Below are positions 15,094 to 28,300 of a stretch of 64,000 nt of DNA, one piece after another. Each line of letters begins with the position of its first letter. Positions within the stretch are counted from its first letter, which is position 1. The stretch is taken from contig OZ231126.1 in the NCBI GenBank assembly GCA_965153355.1, forward strand, positions 40,734,001 to 40,798,000, given 5' to 3'. The notes beneath the pieces were generated by a model. The model was not told the DNA's origin and did no database searches. It worked only from the letters and a program-made list of their open reading frames with translations. The position numbers and the translations under genes are program-made. The stretch is from Flaccisagitta enflata. Its lineage: Eukaryota > Chaetognatha > Sagittoidea > Aphragmophora.

Positions 15094-15402
15094 TTACATT
15101 CTATCAAATGGCTTGTTTTTGGCGTAGCAGTCTCCCCATGTCGCTTCACCGCATTCCCCCTTGCAATTTTTGCTCAGGGTTGCCAGTTCCAACCGAATGA
15201 CTTCTTGACGATCCGTTGCTTCTTCCGCATGCCCATTTTTTCCATTGTCATTCTTGACCTTTTTTACGCCAACGTTGACCTTCTTCTGCTTTCTGCCATT
15301 GAGCCTGATCTTTGATGGACTGCCCTTTTCCATACTTGCTTCACCGACCTTTGTCCACGGCCCATAGATCATCAAATTGCAACTTTCAAAGCAGTTGGTC
15401 AA
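15094..15402 (-). CDS. Small Lys-rich ORF
   Basis: 102 residues, with a likelier start at the internal MEKGSPSKIRL (about 80 residues). Lys/Gly/Asn-rich (GRKQKKVNVGVKKVKNDNGK) with three Cys near the end. The last codons overlap a good donor (GAATGTAAGC, minus strand), so the stop at 15094 may not be used and the ORF may be an exon. It is the last gene-like feature of the viral block. Unrecognised. Confidence 0.35.
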   Translation of the reverse strand: MTNCFESCNLMIYGPWTKVGEASMEKGSPSKIRLNGRKQKKVNVGVKKVKNDNGKNGHAEEATDRQEVIRLELATLSKNCKGECGEATWGDCYAKNKPFDRM

Positions 15403-15781
15403 AATTCAACATCTTTTGGACCAAAATCTGGCGTTTTCTAGTCATTATATATGTTATTACAAGTAATTCAGCAAAAAAATTGATACGAATTTGTACCTCA
15501 AACAAAAGTTATTGACATTTTTTCAGAAAATAAAAAATGGAAAAAAGTCTCTCTTCCTTCCATTCTTTTCCAAATGTCCCCTTAAAACTTTGCAGCACAT
15601 CTCATTTTAATTTACTGACATCAACAATACAAGAAGTTTTGTCTGTCCGTTCATCCATTTGCCCATCTGTCCATGCGTCCGTAAATGCGTCCGTCCATGT
15701 GTCCGTCCATACGTCCTTCCCTCGGTCCATCCATTTGTTTGAATTTTCAGAACCCATGAGTCCAAAAGTGCGAAAAGACGT

Positions 15782-15784
<3 letters not shown>

Positions 15785-15863
<79 letters not shown>

Positions 15864-16188
15864 GGTGGCAGAAACAGGGGCACACTTGGCACATTGTGCC
15901 TCGGAACTATAGCGCAAAAGTCGGACTTATAGATTTGATAATGGTAAAAAATTGGGGAAAAGAAGAAAAAAGTAGGCGGAAAATGGAAAAATCAGAAGGA
16001 TAAATAGGGTATTAGTTTTGATCACTTTTACTTTTGTTGTGGGAACTCTTACTTTCCATGAATTGAAAAAGAAAATGCAGAAAACTAGTGGTGTTATGCA
16101 ATATTTTCATAATAATAGTTGATCTTTGAAAGTCGGACTTATAGTGCTGCGAAAACTTGTGCCTTGGACCTATAGAATTTTCTGCCAC

Positions 16189-16283
<95 letters not shown>
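15785..16283. mobile_element. MITE inside a (TG)n microsatellite
   Basis: 15785-15860 and 16193-16283 are TG runs. Between them, 15861-16192 is an element with inverted ends CAGGGTGGCAGAAA, a CTATA block and AAGTCGGACTTATAG near both ends. hAT-type elements start with CAG and duplicate 8 bp, which would be invisible in TG repeats. Confidence 0.75.
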
Positions 16284-16287
<4 letters not shown>

Positions 16288-16486
16288 TGTAACCCTGCGT
16301 GGATAACTTGTTAGTCTCTCTAGCTCTACGTAAATTTATCTTGTTCCATTCTTATTTCTTTATTTCTTTTTCTCTGCCGTTATCCTGCTTTCTCTCACTC
16401 CAATTCCCAATCAAGCAAAGCAGGGCAACGGGTACCGCAAACCAAATATTACCCTTGGGTGACCTGTTTAACCTTCCATCCCTTTT

Positions 16487-16879
16487 TGGGCAGCAGCCCC
16501 AAAGGGGTCGATGACCTATGCTTTAACACATATCGGAATTTTCTCCTCCTCCTCCTTCTCCTTCTTCTCCTTTGTACCCCCCCCCCCCCTCCTCTCAGCC
16601 TCCAGACCCATATCTCAGCCTCAAGGCCCATATCCCAGCCTCATGCCCAAATCCAAGCCTCGAGGCCCAAATCCCAGTCTTGAGGCCCAAATCCCACTCT
16701 TAAGGCCCAAATCCCAACCCCAAGGCCCGTATTCCAGTCTCTAGGGATTTGGGCCTCAAGACTAGAAGGATTTGGGCCTCAGGCTAGGATATGGGCCTCC
16801 AGGCTGTGCTCAGCTTGGAGGAGTTTTGAGGGGAGAAAGGAGTGCGGAGGAAAGAAGGAGCACGGAGAAAATTCCACAT

Positions 16880-16911
<32 letters not shown>

Positions 16912-17604
16912 GCTTGCCCCCATGAACAGAGGAATCAGATCCCCATCCAGACTGAGAAACGCATTTTGATTGAGGTGCTTTCACATCGGTATGAGAAATT
17001 TAAAATAGTCGCAAAAAAGCGTTAGATGGTCAGCGGTACCCGTTGCTATGTGGTATATGTGGGTGAGGTGGTTGGGGCAGCGGCCCCAAAGGGCTGACCT
17101 ATTAGTAAGTTTCTGGGATTTAGGTTGGGATTTGGGCCTCAAGGCTGGGATTTGGGCATCCAGGCTGGAATATTGGCCTTTAGGCTGGGGGTTTAACTCA
17201 AGGCTGGGTTTTGGGCCTCAAGGCTGGAATTTTGGCCTATAGGCTGGAATTTGAGCCTCAAGCCTGGAGTTTGGGCCTCAAGGCTGGGATCTGGGCCTCA
17301 AAGCTAAGTTTTGGGCTTCAAGGCAAGGTTTTGGGCCCCAAGGCTAGGATTTGAGCCTCAAGGTTGGGTTTTGGGCCCCAAGGCTAGGATTTGGGCCTCA
17401 AGGCTGGGATTTGAGCCTCAAGGCTGGGATTTGAGCCTCAAGGCTGGGATTTGGACCTTGAGGCTAGGATTTAGGCCTCAAGGCTGGGATTTGGGTCTCA
17501 AGGCCAGGGTTTGGGCCATGAGGCAGGGGGGGGTACGGACGGAGGAGGAGGAGAAATTTCTGCATATGTGAAAGCATAGGTCATCGGCCCCTTCAGGGGC
17601 GCTG
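16487..17604. repeat. Family A repeat, long variant with about 20-bp minisatellite
   Basis: Inverted ends: CAGCCCCAAAGGGGTCGATG followed by ACCTATGCTTTAACACA (left), and GAAAGCATAGGTCATCGGCC followed by CCTTCAGGGGCGCTG (right). The interior has two opposed arrays of 20-mers (GGCCCAAATCCCAGCCTCAA and its complement), 16610-16740 and 17110-17520, around a (CTTT)n run at 16880-16910 and an internal GGTCAGCGGTACCC-to-GCGGCCCCAAAGGG end at 17030-17095, suggesting nesting. Confidence 0.75.
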
Positions 17605-17653
17605 CTAAAGATGCAAACAAACAAACCCACACGCAAGCATAGCAACACACACA

Positions 17654-17704
<51 letters not shown>

Positions 17705-19015
17705 ACGCACACACACACATGCACCCAAACACGCACACTCAAACTCAGGCTTCAATTTCTATTTACATTTGTTTTTCTTAGGAAAAAACTAATTTGTATA
17801 CCAATGTTAGTCGAAATCTGTGGGGCAGGATCTCAGATCTAGTAGATTTTCAACTGAGAAGTAAAATCCATCGTTTTGGGCTTCAACGTGGAGTAATAAC
17901 TAAAATTATCTGAAGGTTTTGTAATTGGACGCATCAATTGTTTGCTGTAAATGAATTCTTAAGCATCAAATTGGTACTACAGGTGTTACCGTAAATTTTA
18001 AATTCGTATAGAAAATGAAAAAATGAAAAAATGAAGAACATCCGACTCGAGAAAATTACCATATCAATGATCGGATGTTCTTGAAAATACGAATTTCTTT
18101 TACGTAAAGCCGTAATAAAATTTACGCCGGAGAAAATGTTTTTTTCAAAAGTTGTACATTTCTCATTTTTGGAAGATCAAATTGGTAAAAACCGCACTTC
18201 TTATGAATCGATTTGGACAAAATTTGACATGTACACTGTTGGGTGAGTCCCCCAACTACAGTAAAAATTTTATGGAGCTGCGTCAAAAGGAAGATAGATT
18301 TTTAGGGTACCAAAGTACACTACTCACATTTTTAGTTATCGATTATCAACTGACAGTGGACAAGATTTTTTTTGATAAGGGCATAAGACATCAATATGAA
18401 AGCTTGCAAAAAATGTTATTTGTAATTAACAAGTATATGAATGGATATTTTCTGTGGAATTGATATGAATAATAACACTTTGGCGGTAATATTCAATCAA
18501 TGAAGATGTTTGAAATATTTTCTTAGTTGAATTTCAATGTTTGCTAGAATTTCTTCTCACTTTTGGTATGTCACCGTGGTTAAAACGTCGCCAAGTGGCT
18601 GTGTTTCTGGCAATGACTGATGAGGGGGTAGTGTAGGAGCCAATGGATTTGTTACTGGGTCAAAAATATCAATTTTGAAGCACCATGAGGGTGTCAAGGA
18701 GCTTGAATGAAAAGCGGTATATTTCGGTTCTTCATGTCTTATACACAGATGGTTCAAATACACTCTCACTGAAGCGCGCACTGAAACTGAGGCATAAAAG
18801 CTTTTTACTTTAAAACAAGGCCAACACCTATAGGTCCCGCGCGAGACTTACATTTCGAATGACTTAGAATGACTTAAAATGACTTAATATACTCTTCAAT
18901 GACCTAAAATAATTCAAATGAATGAAATGGATAAAAAAAAACTGTGACGGAGAGACCGACCGACAGACCGACCAACAGACGGACAAAGCAGGGTGTAGAA
19001 TTGCGTGCACGCAAC
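17583..19015. repeat. 1.43-kb tandem duplication, copy 1
   Basis: Starts in CAAACAAACAAACCCACACGC and an AC microsatellite (17646-17720). It continues through the shared block TCAGGCTTCAATTT, a hairpin at 17991-18125, and ends with a family B/E repeat (18817-19012). Offset to copy 2 is about 1431 bp. The 103-codon frame at 18152-18463 is broken in copy 2, so it is not treated as a gene. Confidence 0.9.
17991..18125. repeat. Hairpin H1 (second copy at 19420-19554)
   Basis: GTAAATTTTA...TAAAATTTAC outer pairing, ATTCGTA/TACGAAT, and inner stem AGAACATCCGA/TCGGATGTTCT. It shares TAGAAAATGAAAA with hairpins H3 and H4. Confidence 0.7.
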
Positions 19016-19105
19016 CCCTTCGGGGCCGCTGCCCAAAAAGTGCAAACAAACAAACCCACACGCAGACGCACGCACCACATAACGCACACAAACACACACA
19101 CACAC

Positions 19106-19153
<48 letters not shown>

Positions 19154-20455
19154 ACCCGAACACGCACACTCAAACTCAGGCTTCAATTTTTATTTACATT
19201 TGTTTTTCTTAGGAAAAAACTAATTTGTATACCAATGTTAGTCAAAATCTGTGGGGCAGGATCTCAGATCTAGTAGATTTTCAACTGAGAAGTAAAATCC
19301 ATCGTTTTGGGCTTCAACGTGGAGTAATAACTAAGTATCTGAAGGTTTTGTAATTGGAGGCATCAATTGTTTGCTGTAAATGAATTCTTAAGCAACAAAT
19401 TGGTACTACAAGTGTTACCGTAAATTTTAAATTCGTATAGAAAATGAAAAAATGAAAAAATGAAGAACATCCGACTCGAGCAAAATACCATATCAATGAT
19501 CGGATGTTCTTGAAAATACGAATTTCTTTTACGTAAAGCCGTAATAAAATTTACGCCGGAGAAAATGTTTTTTCCAAAAGTTGTATATTTCTCATTTTTG
19601 AAAGATCAAATTGGTAAAAACCCCACTTCTTATGAATCGATTTGGATAAAATTTGACATGCACACTGTTGGGTGAGTCCTTCAACTACAGTAAAAATTTC
19701 ATGGAGCTGCGTCAAAAGGAAGATTGATTTTTAGGGTACCAAAGTACACTACTCACATTTTTTAGTTATTGATTATCAACTGACAGTGGACAAGTTTTTT
19801 TTTGATAGGGGCATAAGACATCAATATGAAAGCTTGCAAAAACTGCTATTTGTAATTAACAAGTATATGAACGGATATTTTCTGTGGAATTGATATGAAT
19901 AATAACACTTTGGCGGTAATATTCAATCAATGAAGATGTTTGAAATATTTTCTTAGTTGAATTTCGATGTTTACTAGAATTTCCTCTCACTTTTGGTATG
20001 TCACCGTGGTTCAAACGTCGCCAAATGGCTGTGTTTCTGGCAATGACTGATGAGGGGGTAGTGTAGGAGCCAATGGATTTGTTACTGGGTCAAAAATATC
20101 AATTTTGAAGCACCATGAGGGTGTCAAGGAGCTTGAATGAAAAGCGGTATATTTCGGTTCTTCATGTCTTATACACAGATGGTTCAAATACACTCTCACT
20201 GAAGCGCGCACTGAAACTGAGGCATAAAAGCTATTTACTTTAAAACAAGGCCAACACCTATAGGTCCCGCGCGAGACTTACATTTCGAATGACTTAGAAT
20301 GACTTAAAATGACTTAATATACTCTTCAATGACCTAAAATAATTCAAATGAATGAAATGGATAAAAAAAAACTGTGACGACCGAGACAGACCAACCGACA
20401 GACTGACCAACAGACGGACAAAGCGGGGTGTAGAATTGCGTGCACGCAACTAAAA
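19016..20455. repeat. 1.43-kb tandem duplication, copy 2
   Basis: Same order as copy 1 (AC run 19083-19152, hairpin 19420-19554, family B/E end 20247-20452), with scattered substitutions and small indels. Its start carries a family A end (CCCCTTCGGGGCCGCTGCCC). Confidence 0.9.
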
Positions 20456-22045
20456 AAGAATATCTTTTATAACATTTTCATCCATTCAATTGCAGCATTT
20501 CTCATGGGGCTACATTCAATATGGGCAAGAGCTTGAAAAGGGAAATGGTTGATATAAAGGCGGTGGTTATGGCGCGTACAGAGACCATATTGTGACAATG
20601 ACAGGCGCGCACGCAAACTGTTATTGCCTTACACTCGAGGCCCATGCGCCCCCCCCCCCAACTATGGCTGGTTACGCTCTCGCCGGCCGCATCGTCATTG
20701 CAGAGAGATGGAGGAGGGATCTTTTTTTCTAATCATGGAATGAATGTGGTGGGGGGGGGTGGGGAAATGAAGGGGGGCTGCAAGGGAAAGGAGGCAGATA
20801 GGCACTGAAGGACTTTAAGGATAGTTAGGTGGGGCGAGAGCAAAGACAAACAAGGCCAATCAGGCCAATCGGTGCGCTGTGTGGATTTTCGAATGTTAGC
20901 GTGACGGACCAACCGACCAACATACAGACTTGACCAGTTATAGAGGTGCGTTGGCGCACCTAAAAACGGCTAGTTGCGTTGGATTTTTTCCCTTTCCATT
21001 TATTTATGGTCCCTCGCTGTGGGAGTTGTTGGTATTGGTGGTTATTTGCCAGTCCACAAGGAAAAGGCTTATTTCATCTGCTTTATGTTGAAGGACGCGA
21101 TGCTGTTAACTGGATTTTTTTTCCGCCGGTTGTAATCGTGGGTTCCTCGTTGAGGGCGGGGAGGGGTGTGGCATCGGAAGTGTGGGCGGTTGTGTGTGTT
21201 CGTCAGTCTCTCGTGGGGGGTCATAAGCTGTCTTAACTTTCGGTTTAGTCGTCAATTTGAGCTTGTTATATCGAAAATTATCAATCGCCTTTGCCTTTTT
21301 TTATGTTAGTCATTATCTACAAAGAAATTAATGGCCAAAAATTGTTCTTTTGTCTTTTTATTGGAAATTCGAGCAGCAGCAGAAGCAGGGAAGCGGCAGA
21401 CTATTTGAAACAAGCTGCGGTTTCTTGATTCTTGAGGAATTTTTGATAATAGTACACATTTAAAACTCAAAAGCGATTGATGTTTTAGGTAAGATTCGGG
21501 ATTCGCCGGGCCAAGGAAATACCCTCATAAGATGACATATTAAGTATCCTTTCTCAATTTCTTTTTTGAGAAAAGTGTCTCTAGGTGGTCAGGGACATCA
21601 GTAAGCACTCTGGTAACAACCTACTTTCTTCAGTGTCGACATATCATTAGGATCTAGGACCCAAAAAAGGGCTGATTTCACCAATTTCTATATGTCCTAT
21701 TTAGGTCCCACTGACTATCTCTACTGTAAAATATGAGAAAAAACATAACATGATATGAAGAAATGGGATATTTTCATTGGTCCTGATTATGGTTTTGAAG
21801 ACTTAAAATCTTTCGTTGACAGGTCCTTGTTTATAATAGAAAAAATACAATTTTTGAAATTTTTTAAAAGTACTATTTTTGTCCATTTTTAGGAAAAATT
21901 CCAATCATTGATAAAAAAACATCATCTTTCCTTTATTTTTTCAGCTTTTTATTTTTTGCCCGTTTAGTGAAGACATATAAGAGTGTTCATGCCAAATTTC
22001 GTGACTTTGCCATGTCTCAATCGAGAAATATGAAATTTTCAATCT
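20456..22045. other. Unannotated stretch
   Basis: Contains poly-G/C patches (20650-20780) and one family C repeat (20847-20965, AACAAGGCCAATCAGGCC-like start, GCGCACCTAAAA end). Otherwise AT-rich sequence without a supportable gene. Confidence 0.5.
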
Positions 22046-22269
22046 GCTATAAGAAATGTGTTCACACCCTGTCACGCTTATGTCACGCTGTGATTCCTTG
22101 TATTGAGACCCGTCGTAAGAAACTAAGGAAGTTTGCACTGGGAACGGTCTTAAAGAGCATCAAATTCTGCGTCTAACCCTAAAATTTCAAATCCATGAGT
22201 CAATAAATTTTCGATTTATGAGTATTTTTATGATTCCATGTCTTTAGGTGTGAACACATTTCTTATAGC
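22046..22269. mobile_element. MITE with 23-bp inverted ends
   Basis: GCTATAAGAAATGTGTTCAC (then ACC) at the left and its exact reverse complement at the right, 224 bp in all, non-coding. A 69-codon frame crosses its left end and is ignored. 22270-22756 holds AT-rich sequence without a feature. Confidence 0.75.
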
Positions 22270-22756
22270 TACCTCAAGTTTTTTGACAGTCACGCATTGT
22301 TGGAGGCTTTGGGCTGTGAAAAAAGAACAGGAGGTAAAAACAACCAATAGGATGGGCATTGGGAACACTTAATTCATCACTTTATACTAAATTTTCAAAA
22401 ATTTCCTGATTGAATTTTGAATTATTGCCGTAAAATGCTGTAAAAATGCTCTAAAAACAGCATTTTTTCAGTATTTCTCTTTGATACACTGCAGCATTGA
22501 TTGATCCGTACTCAAAATTAGTGTAACTGGTCTAGGGACACTATATTGAAAAGAATTGTTTTTTTAAATGTTGAAAATTAGTGTTGGTATATGCTGTAAA
22601 ATGATGTAAAACAGCAAAATTATAGGAATTTTTGATGTTTTTCTCAGATTCCGCCACAGTCGCTTTAAGATTTTGAGAAATGAAGTAAGTAGGCCTCAGA
22701 TATATTCATATAACAATTTCATCTAATTGCATTAACGTTATATATGGTCACAATAA

Positions 22757-23046
22757 CATTGCGGACGGGTGGGCAGGGGCGGCCAACACCCGTTCACACC
22801 CAACGCCCCACCCAACCCCCTTTCCAACACAGACACCTGCTCAAAAAGGTTCTAAAACGCTCATTTTCCCGCTTTTTGACTCGGGCCACGTACGGACGGA
22901 CAGTCAAATGGACAGACCAACTGACAGACTAACCAACAGACGGACCGACCAATAGACAGACCAACCAATGGACGGACCAACCAACCAACGGACTGAGCGT
23001 AGGGTTGACGGACAAAGCCTCTTATAGAGTTGCTTGTCCGCGACTA
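22757..23046. mobile_element. Family D repeat
   Basis: Left end GCGGACGGGTGGGCAGGGGC, middle GACC/CCAA-rich, right end TATAGAGTTGCTTGTCCGCG then ACTAAAAA. GCGGAC and GTCCGC form the inverted tips. Confidence 0.7.
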
Positions 23047-23530
23047 AAAACAATAAAAAATAACTACCGGGAAAAACCGGTTGATCAGCCAGAATTGAGT
23101 AAATGTATGATGCAATTACTCTGAAACCACAAAGGCAAATCAGTTGGGGAAGATTACTGAACATTTGCTTATATAAAAAGAATAGGCCCCATAATTTTAA
23201 AGAAACAGCCTTCCAAGTAACATTTAAGTTCAAGTCGATTTGGAAAAGTGGCGCGATTTTGCGCAGAATCCTCGTCTAATGTCAAGTCATTTCCTTTTGA
23301 ATAGAGATATTTAGGGTAAAAAATTGCGGTTCTTATGATTTTCTTGTCAAAAATGGATTAAAAACTCGTTAATTTGGCACCATAAAACGTGTTTTAGCTG
23401 TGCTCAATCGACAGATATACTTGAAACACCAAGGACATTGAGTAAAGCGGAAAAAGTCAATCGTCCAAGTTACTCTATTTGGCATGAATACCTGATCGTG
23501 GAAAACTAGGCTGAATACACGGCCAAAACC

Positions 23531-23653
23531 AGCCGCGGACGGGTGGGCAGGGGCGAGAATGCGCTTTTTCAACTTGAGCGTGACGAACGGACAGACTGAC
23601 GGACGGACGGACGGACAAAGCTTTTTATAGAGTCGCTTGTCCGCGACTAAAAA
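23531..23653. mobile_element. Family D repeat, short copy
   Basis: GCGGACGGGTGGGCAGGGGC to AGAGTCGCTTGTCCGCGACT with a short GACGGACGG middle. The same ends as 22757-23046. Confidence 0.7.
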
Positions 23654-24099
23654 GCATCTACAGCCTTTTGGGCTAAAATATCCATCTTTGGCTTTATGTT
23701 CTGAATTGCGAGCGGTTTTCGCATTACCGCTCCTGCCAAATCGTCTGTGACTGGATTGCCGTGTATTCGGCTTTGTTTTCACTCAAGCTTAGTAGAATAA
23801 TGCTTCGAGTGAGATGACAAACAACAGTAGAGTGAAAGTTGGACGCTTGTAAATTTGATATGAGGGAAATGATTATCCAGACGTTTTCATACAACATAGA
23901 GAAGCTTCAAATTTGTATTTCAAAATATGGGAAATCTTCACCAACGATTTGAACCCCATTGCTCGCGCAGAAATCTGACATCATCCTTGTCATTTCCACC
24001 AATGAGGGCGTGTTTCTAGAGGAGATGTAAAACGCCTTTCTTCCCCTGAAACGCGATCACAGCCTAAACACATATTCAAGAATTTCAACTGTCCCACGA

Positions 24100-24225
24100 G
24101 GGAGTGAGCGAAGTGAGTGAGCAAGTGAAGCGAGCGTAGCGAAGCGAGTGTAGCAAAGCGAGTGTAGCAAAGCGAGCGTAGGGAGTGAGTGGAGTGAGCC
24201 GTAGGAGTGAATGGATGAAGCGAGT
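24100..24225. repeat. Short minisatellite GAGTGAGCGAAG/AGCGAGTGTAGCAA
   Basis: Degenerate 9-15-bp tandem units AGCGAGTGTAGCAA and GAGTGAGTGAGC. No gene. Confidence 0.8.
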
Positions 24226-24599
24226 GACCAAGTAGCCTATTCAAAATGCGATCGTTTCTGACTTGTAACTCTCCCTGATTTAAAAACCAGATCTTACGCA
24301 GAGATCTTATATCATCCTTCGAACCTCATCTTACAGAGCCTCTAATACCCTACAAGAGTACTATATACAGCCTCATATTTTCGCTTGGCTAGCGAGAAAA
24401 AAGGTTAAACTAAGAGTGATAAGCCCGTAATACTCTTTTGCCAAAATTTGAATCTTAGTTTCGTTTTACACAAAAATGGCTTTTGAAAATATGAGTATTG
24501 ATTCTATTGAAGGTGTTTCGCTGCATTAACAGGACAACTTTTCCATGTGAATGTAAAACACCCCTGCCTTTTGGCCATGGGTATTACTGAAAAAGAAGG

Positions 24600-24940
24600 C
24601 TGGATACACGGAAGGAGAAGAAGAAGAAGAAGACAAAGAAGAAGAAGAAGAAGAAAAAGAAGAAGAAGAAGAAGAAGAAGAAGAAGACAAAGAAGAAGAA
24701 GAAGACAAAGAAGAAGAAGAAGACAAAGAAGAAGAGGATGAGAAGGAAGAAGATGGAGGAGATAACAGAGATAAAAGAGAACAAGACAAAGAGGAAGAAG
24801 AAGAAGAAGAAGAAGAAGAAGAAGGAGGAGGAGAAGAAGAAGGAGACGAGGAAGAAGAAGAGAAAGAAGAAGAAGAAGAAGAAGAAGAAGAAGAAGAAGA
24901 AGAAGAAGAAGAGGAAGGAGAAGAAGGAGAAGATACCATG
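24600..24940. repeat. (GAA)n microsatellite
   Basis: 340 bp of purine-only GAA/GAG/GAC triplets, a stretch able to form triplex DNA. Open frames across it (poly-Arg, poly-Ser, poly-Phe, poly-Lys) are artefacts. Confidence 0.97.
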
Positions 24941-25009
24941 AAAGAATTGCAATTATTGTTGTTATTAAAATCTAGTCAAATTGGTCATTTAAAAAGCTAG
25001 AGTGAAAAA

Positions 25010-25145
25010 AGAAAGAGAGAAAGAAAGAAAGAAAAAAAGAAAGATAGAAAGAAAGGAAGACAGAAAGAAAGGAAGAAAGGAAGAAAGGAAGAAAGGAAGA
25101 AAGGAAATAAGGAAGAAAGAAAGACAGATAAAAAGAATGAATGAA
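25010..25145. repeat. (GAAA)n/(GGAA)n microsatellite
   Basis: 130 bp of GAAA with GGAA variants. The following 25150-25857 is AT-rich and shows no feature. Confidence 0.95.
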
Positions 25146-25857
25146 TGAATAAAGGATATCTATGAAATTTCTTTCTTTAATTCAACTTCAGCGACTTTTC
25201 TGTTGAAGAGACATATGGCACAGTCCTAATAACTATCTTTACATCTGGTAGTTTTCACACCAATGCAGACAAGTATAGAACCTTCAAATACATATGGATG
25301 TAAACGTATACGTATATAGATATATTTTGATAATGTCAGATTTATGTAAGAGTTTTCAGATAGATACATATTCGATTCAAAATTCTTATATCTGGTCTTT
25401 AAAGTCGCTGTGTAAATAACTGTTTAGTCTATATGTAAAACATTGATATTTTGAACTTTTTGGGTTTTCGCATTGATTCTTATCAAAACTACGCATTCCC
25501 AATGATCAATATAGTGTGAACACATCTACACCTGAGTATTTGCACCAATTTAGACCTTAACTGGTCGATCTTACTTCATCAAATGGTTAAATTTTGAAAA
25601 AAAAGGAAAATTTCAAACAATGTCATTATAACCTAATTTGCATAAAGATTTGACCCTGCTAACAAATTTCAATTGTGAATTCATATTCAGTAATGTATAA
25701 CCTACACAATGACGTATAGATATGTTGAATTTTTCTCATTTCAAAAATGGCTTATTTTACTCATGCTCTGCCTGCGAAAGCGCGAATCTTGCCAAGAAGA
25801 AAAAGATAGATGAGGAAAGGTTAAATGCCGGCGAAAGTTGAATTGAGAGGGTGAATA

Positions 25858-26219
25858 ACAAGGCCAACACCTATAAGTCGCGTGCGAGACTTACAGGCAA
25901 AGAATGACTTAGAATGACTTAGAATGACTTTCAATGACTTAGACTGACCTAAAATGACCAAAATTGTCTTAAAATGACTAAAAAACCTAATTACCAAAAA
26001 TGACTTAAAATAACTTAAAATGACTTAAAATGACTTAAAGTGACTTAGAATGACTCAAAATGACTTAGAATAACTATAAATGACTTAAAGTGACTTAAAA
26101 TGACCTAAGAATTGACGTTATAGTAAAAAAAAGTAAAGTGTGACGGACGGACCGACGGACCGACGGACGGACGGACGGACGGACAAAGCGGGTTGTAGAG
26201 TCGCGTGCACGCGACTAAA
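25858..26219. mobile_element. Family B/E repeat with expanded AATGACTTAA array
   Basis: Starts AACAAGGCCAACACCTATAAG then TCGCGTGCGAGACTTACA. A 10-11-bp array of AATGACTTAA/G units fills 25905-26110, then (GGAC)n, then GTAGAGTCGCGTGCACGCGA and CTAAAAA. Shorter copies are at 18817, 20247 and 27921. Confidence 0.85.
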
Positions 26220-26955
26220 AAGTAGGGTGGCACAGATGAGGTCATGGGTCAAATGCATGATTGTAATGAAATTTCCGGACAAACCACACACAACCGGAAA
26301 TATGCTGTAGATGATCACTTGTGCTTCCAAATTTGGAACTTAAGTATATTCATGCTATCAGTTTAAGTTTATCCTAAACTAAAATGTGAGTTCACAATTT
26401 GAGACTCAAAGATTTCATCAGTTCGAGCTTTGCTATGGGCCGAAATTGAATTGGAATGTTTTTCCCCACTTTCGGTCTTTGTTTAGACACACTAATGCGT
26501 TTTTTCTCTTCACGGCTGTAACTTTCTACTCTCGACTTTCCAGGTTTCCAAATTGCGAGTTTCTTTGATACTCAGGTAGCGTTCGTGTTAAAGAATATTT
26601 AAGAAATGTTCACGTAACTTGCTGATGCATTTGTGCGACAGCTGAAAATTTCTAGAGGAGTAACGATAGATAACCAGTAACAAGGAAAAAGCAAGTGTTA
26701 GGCCGGTGTTAGGGGGTTACCAGTTGAGTAATCAATAAAGGATAAAGAAATGATCAGAGTTAATCGCAGGAATGAGAAATTCTAACATCAAATGTGAAGG
26801 GATCCTTTAAATCGTTAAAACTTTACCTTCTCCCGGTCGCTCTTTCGTCCGCACCTAAATTTGCCTCGGAACTTATGAGATTCTGATGGTTTTCGCCTTC
26901 CCACTGTACTGTTTTGTCGATTTGCAACAAGCTGTTTTCATTTACAGGCCAAACT

Positions 26956-27245
<290 letters not shown>

Positions 27246-27920
27246 CAATAACAACAACAACAAAATCAGCAAAAGCTAAAACAACCAAAATCAAACAAAA
27301 GACAAAAGAGAAAAAAATGGTTAAGAGGAAAAAATCATTCCGCCGAAAAAAAAGTTCTAATTTTGGAGAGAAAAAAAAAAGCCCTTTTTTATCCCCTTTC
27401 AATTTTCTTGAATTCCTTAATCTTGAACATGAAACGCTCAACCAAACTGACAGCTGTTGCGCGCGTGAGCTATTTTGTCAAAAAAATTTTTTGCTTTATT
27501 TCTTAAAATCCAAATGATCACGAAACTGTTTTTGCAAACTAGCTCAACGGCAAAACTAGCGAGTGAACTGAAAGCTGATGATGATGTGACTAAAGCGTAT
27601 CTAGCTACGTTCCTACTCAAAACAAGCTTGTTAATCACAGGATGTGAGGATTTGTGCCTGGAAGGTCAGCATTTGCATTTGGATCTGAATGAGGCAACTG
27701 TTGCTCATGCGTAATTTTGTAATGAATCTAGATCATTTCTTATTGTCTTCTGCTCCCAAAATTGCCATGATTTTGTCATGTTACCTTTGTCTATATTTTG
27801 CGCAGATAAAAAAGATGCAAGTGAGACAATAAGTAAACCCCCAAGTGAGCTAGCGAATTAATCAGCGAGGAACATTTTCAGACTGGGACAGGAGCAGGAG
27901 CAGGGCAGGGGCAGTAACGA

Positions 27921-28103
27921 ATAAGGCCATCACCTATAAGTCGCGTGCAAGACTTACAGAATGACTTAAAATGACTTAGGGAAATAAAATTGATAAAAAA
28001 AAAGAAAAAGTGTGACGGACCGACAGACAGACCAACCGACCAACCAACCAATGGACGGAAGGACGGACAAAGCCGGATGTAGAGTCGCGTGCACGCGTCT
28101 AAA
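27921..28103. mobile_element. Family B/E repeat
   Basis: AAGGCCATCACCTATAAGTC start, GACCAACCGACC middle, GTAGAGTCGCGTGCACGCGT end. Confidence 0.75.
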
Positions 28104-28208
28104 ACACACGAGTCTCAACCGTCTTTAAGGGCGCTGCTAGAGTGGATCTACTCATTCCCTCGACCGTGAAATGAAAAGTGAGAGAATGAGAGCAAGAAAG
28201 AGTATGAC

Positions 28209-28300
<92 letters not shown>

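Noticed and set aside
15094-15402. Ribosomal or histone protein for the Lys-rich ORF
   Set aside because: Composition alone is similar; no recognisable family signature.
18152-18463. 103-codon frame in the 1.43-kb repeat
   Set aside because: Broken in the second copy and overlapping repeat DNA; no motif.
22904-23782. Frames sharing LVADK.LYK.LCPS at two places
   Set aside because: The shared words are translation of the family D end, not a protein family.
24526-24952. Poly-Ser, poly-Phe, poly-Lys and poly-Arg frames
   Set aside because: All derive from one (GAA)n microsatellite read in different frames.
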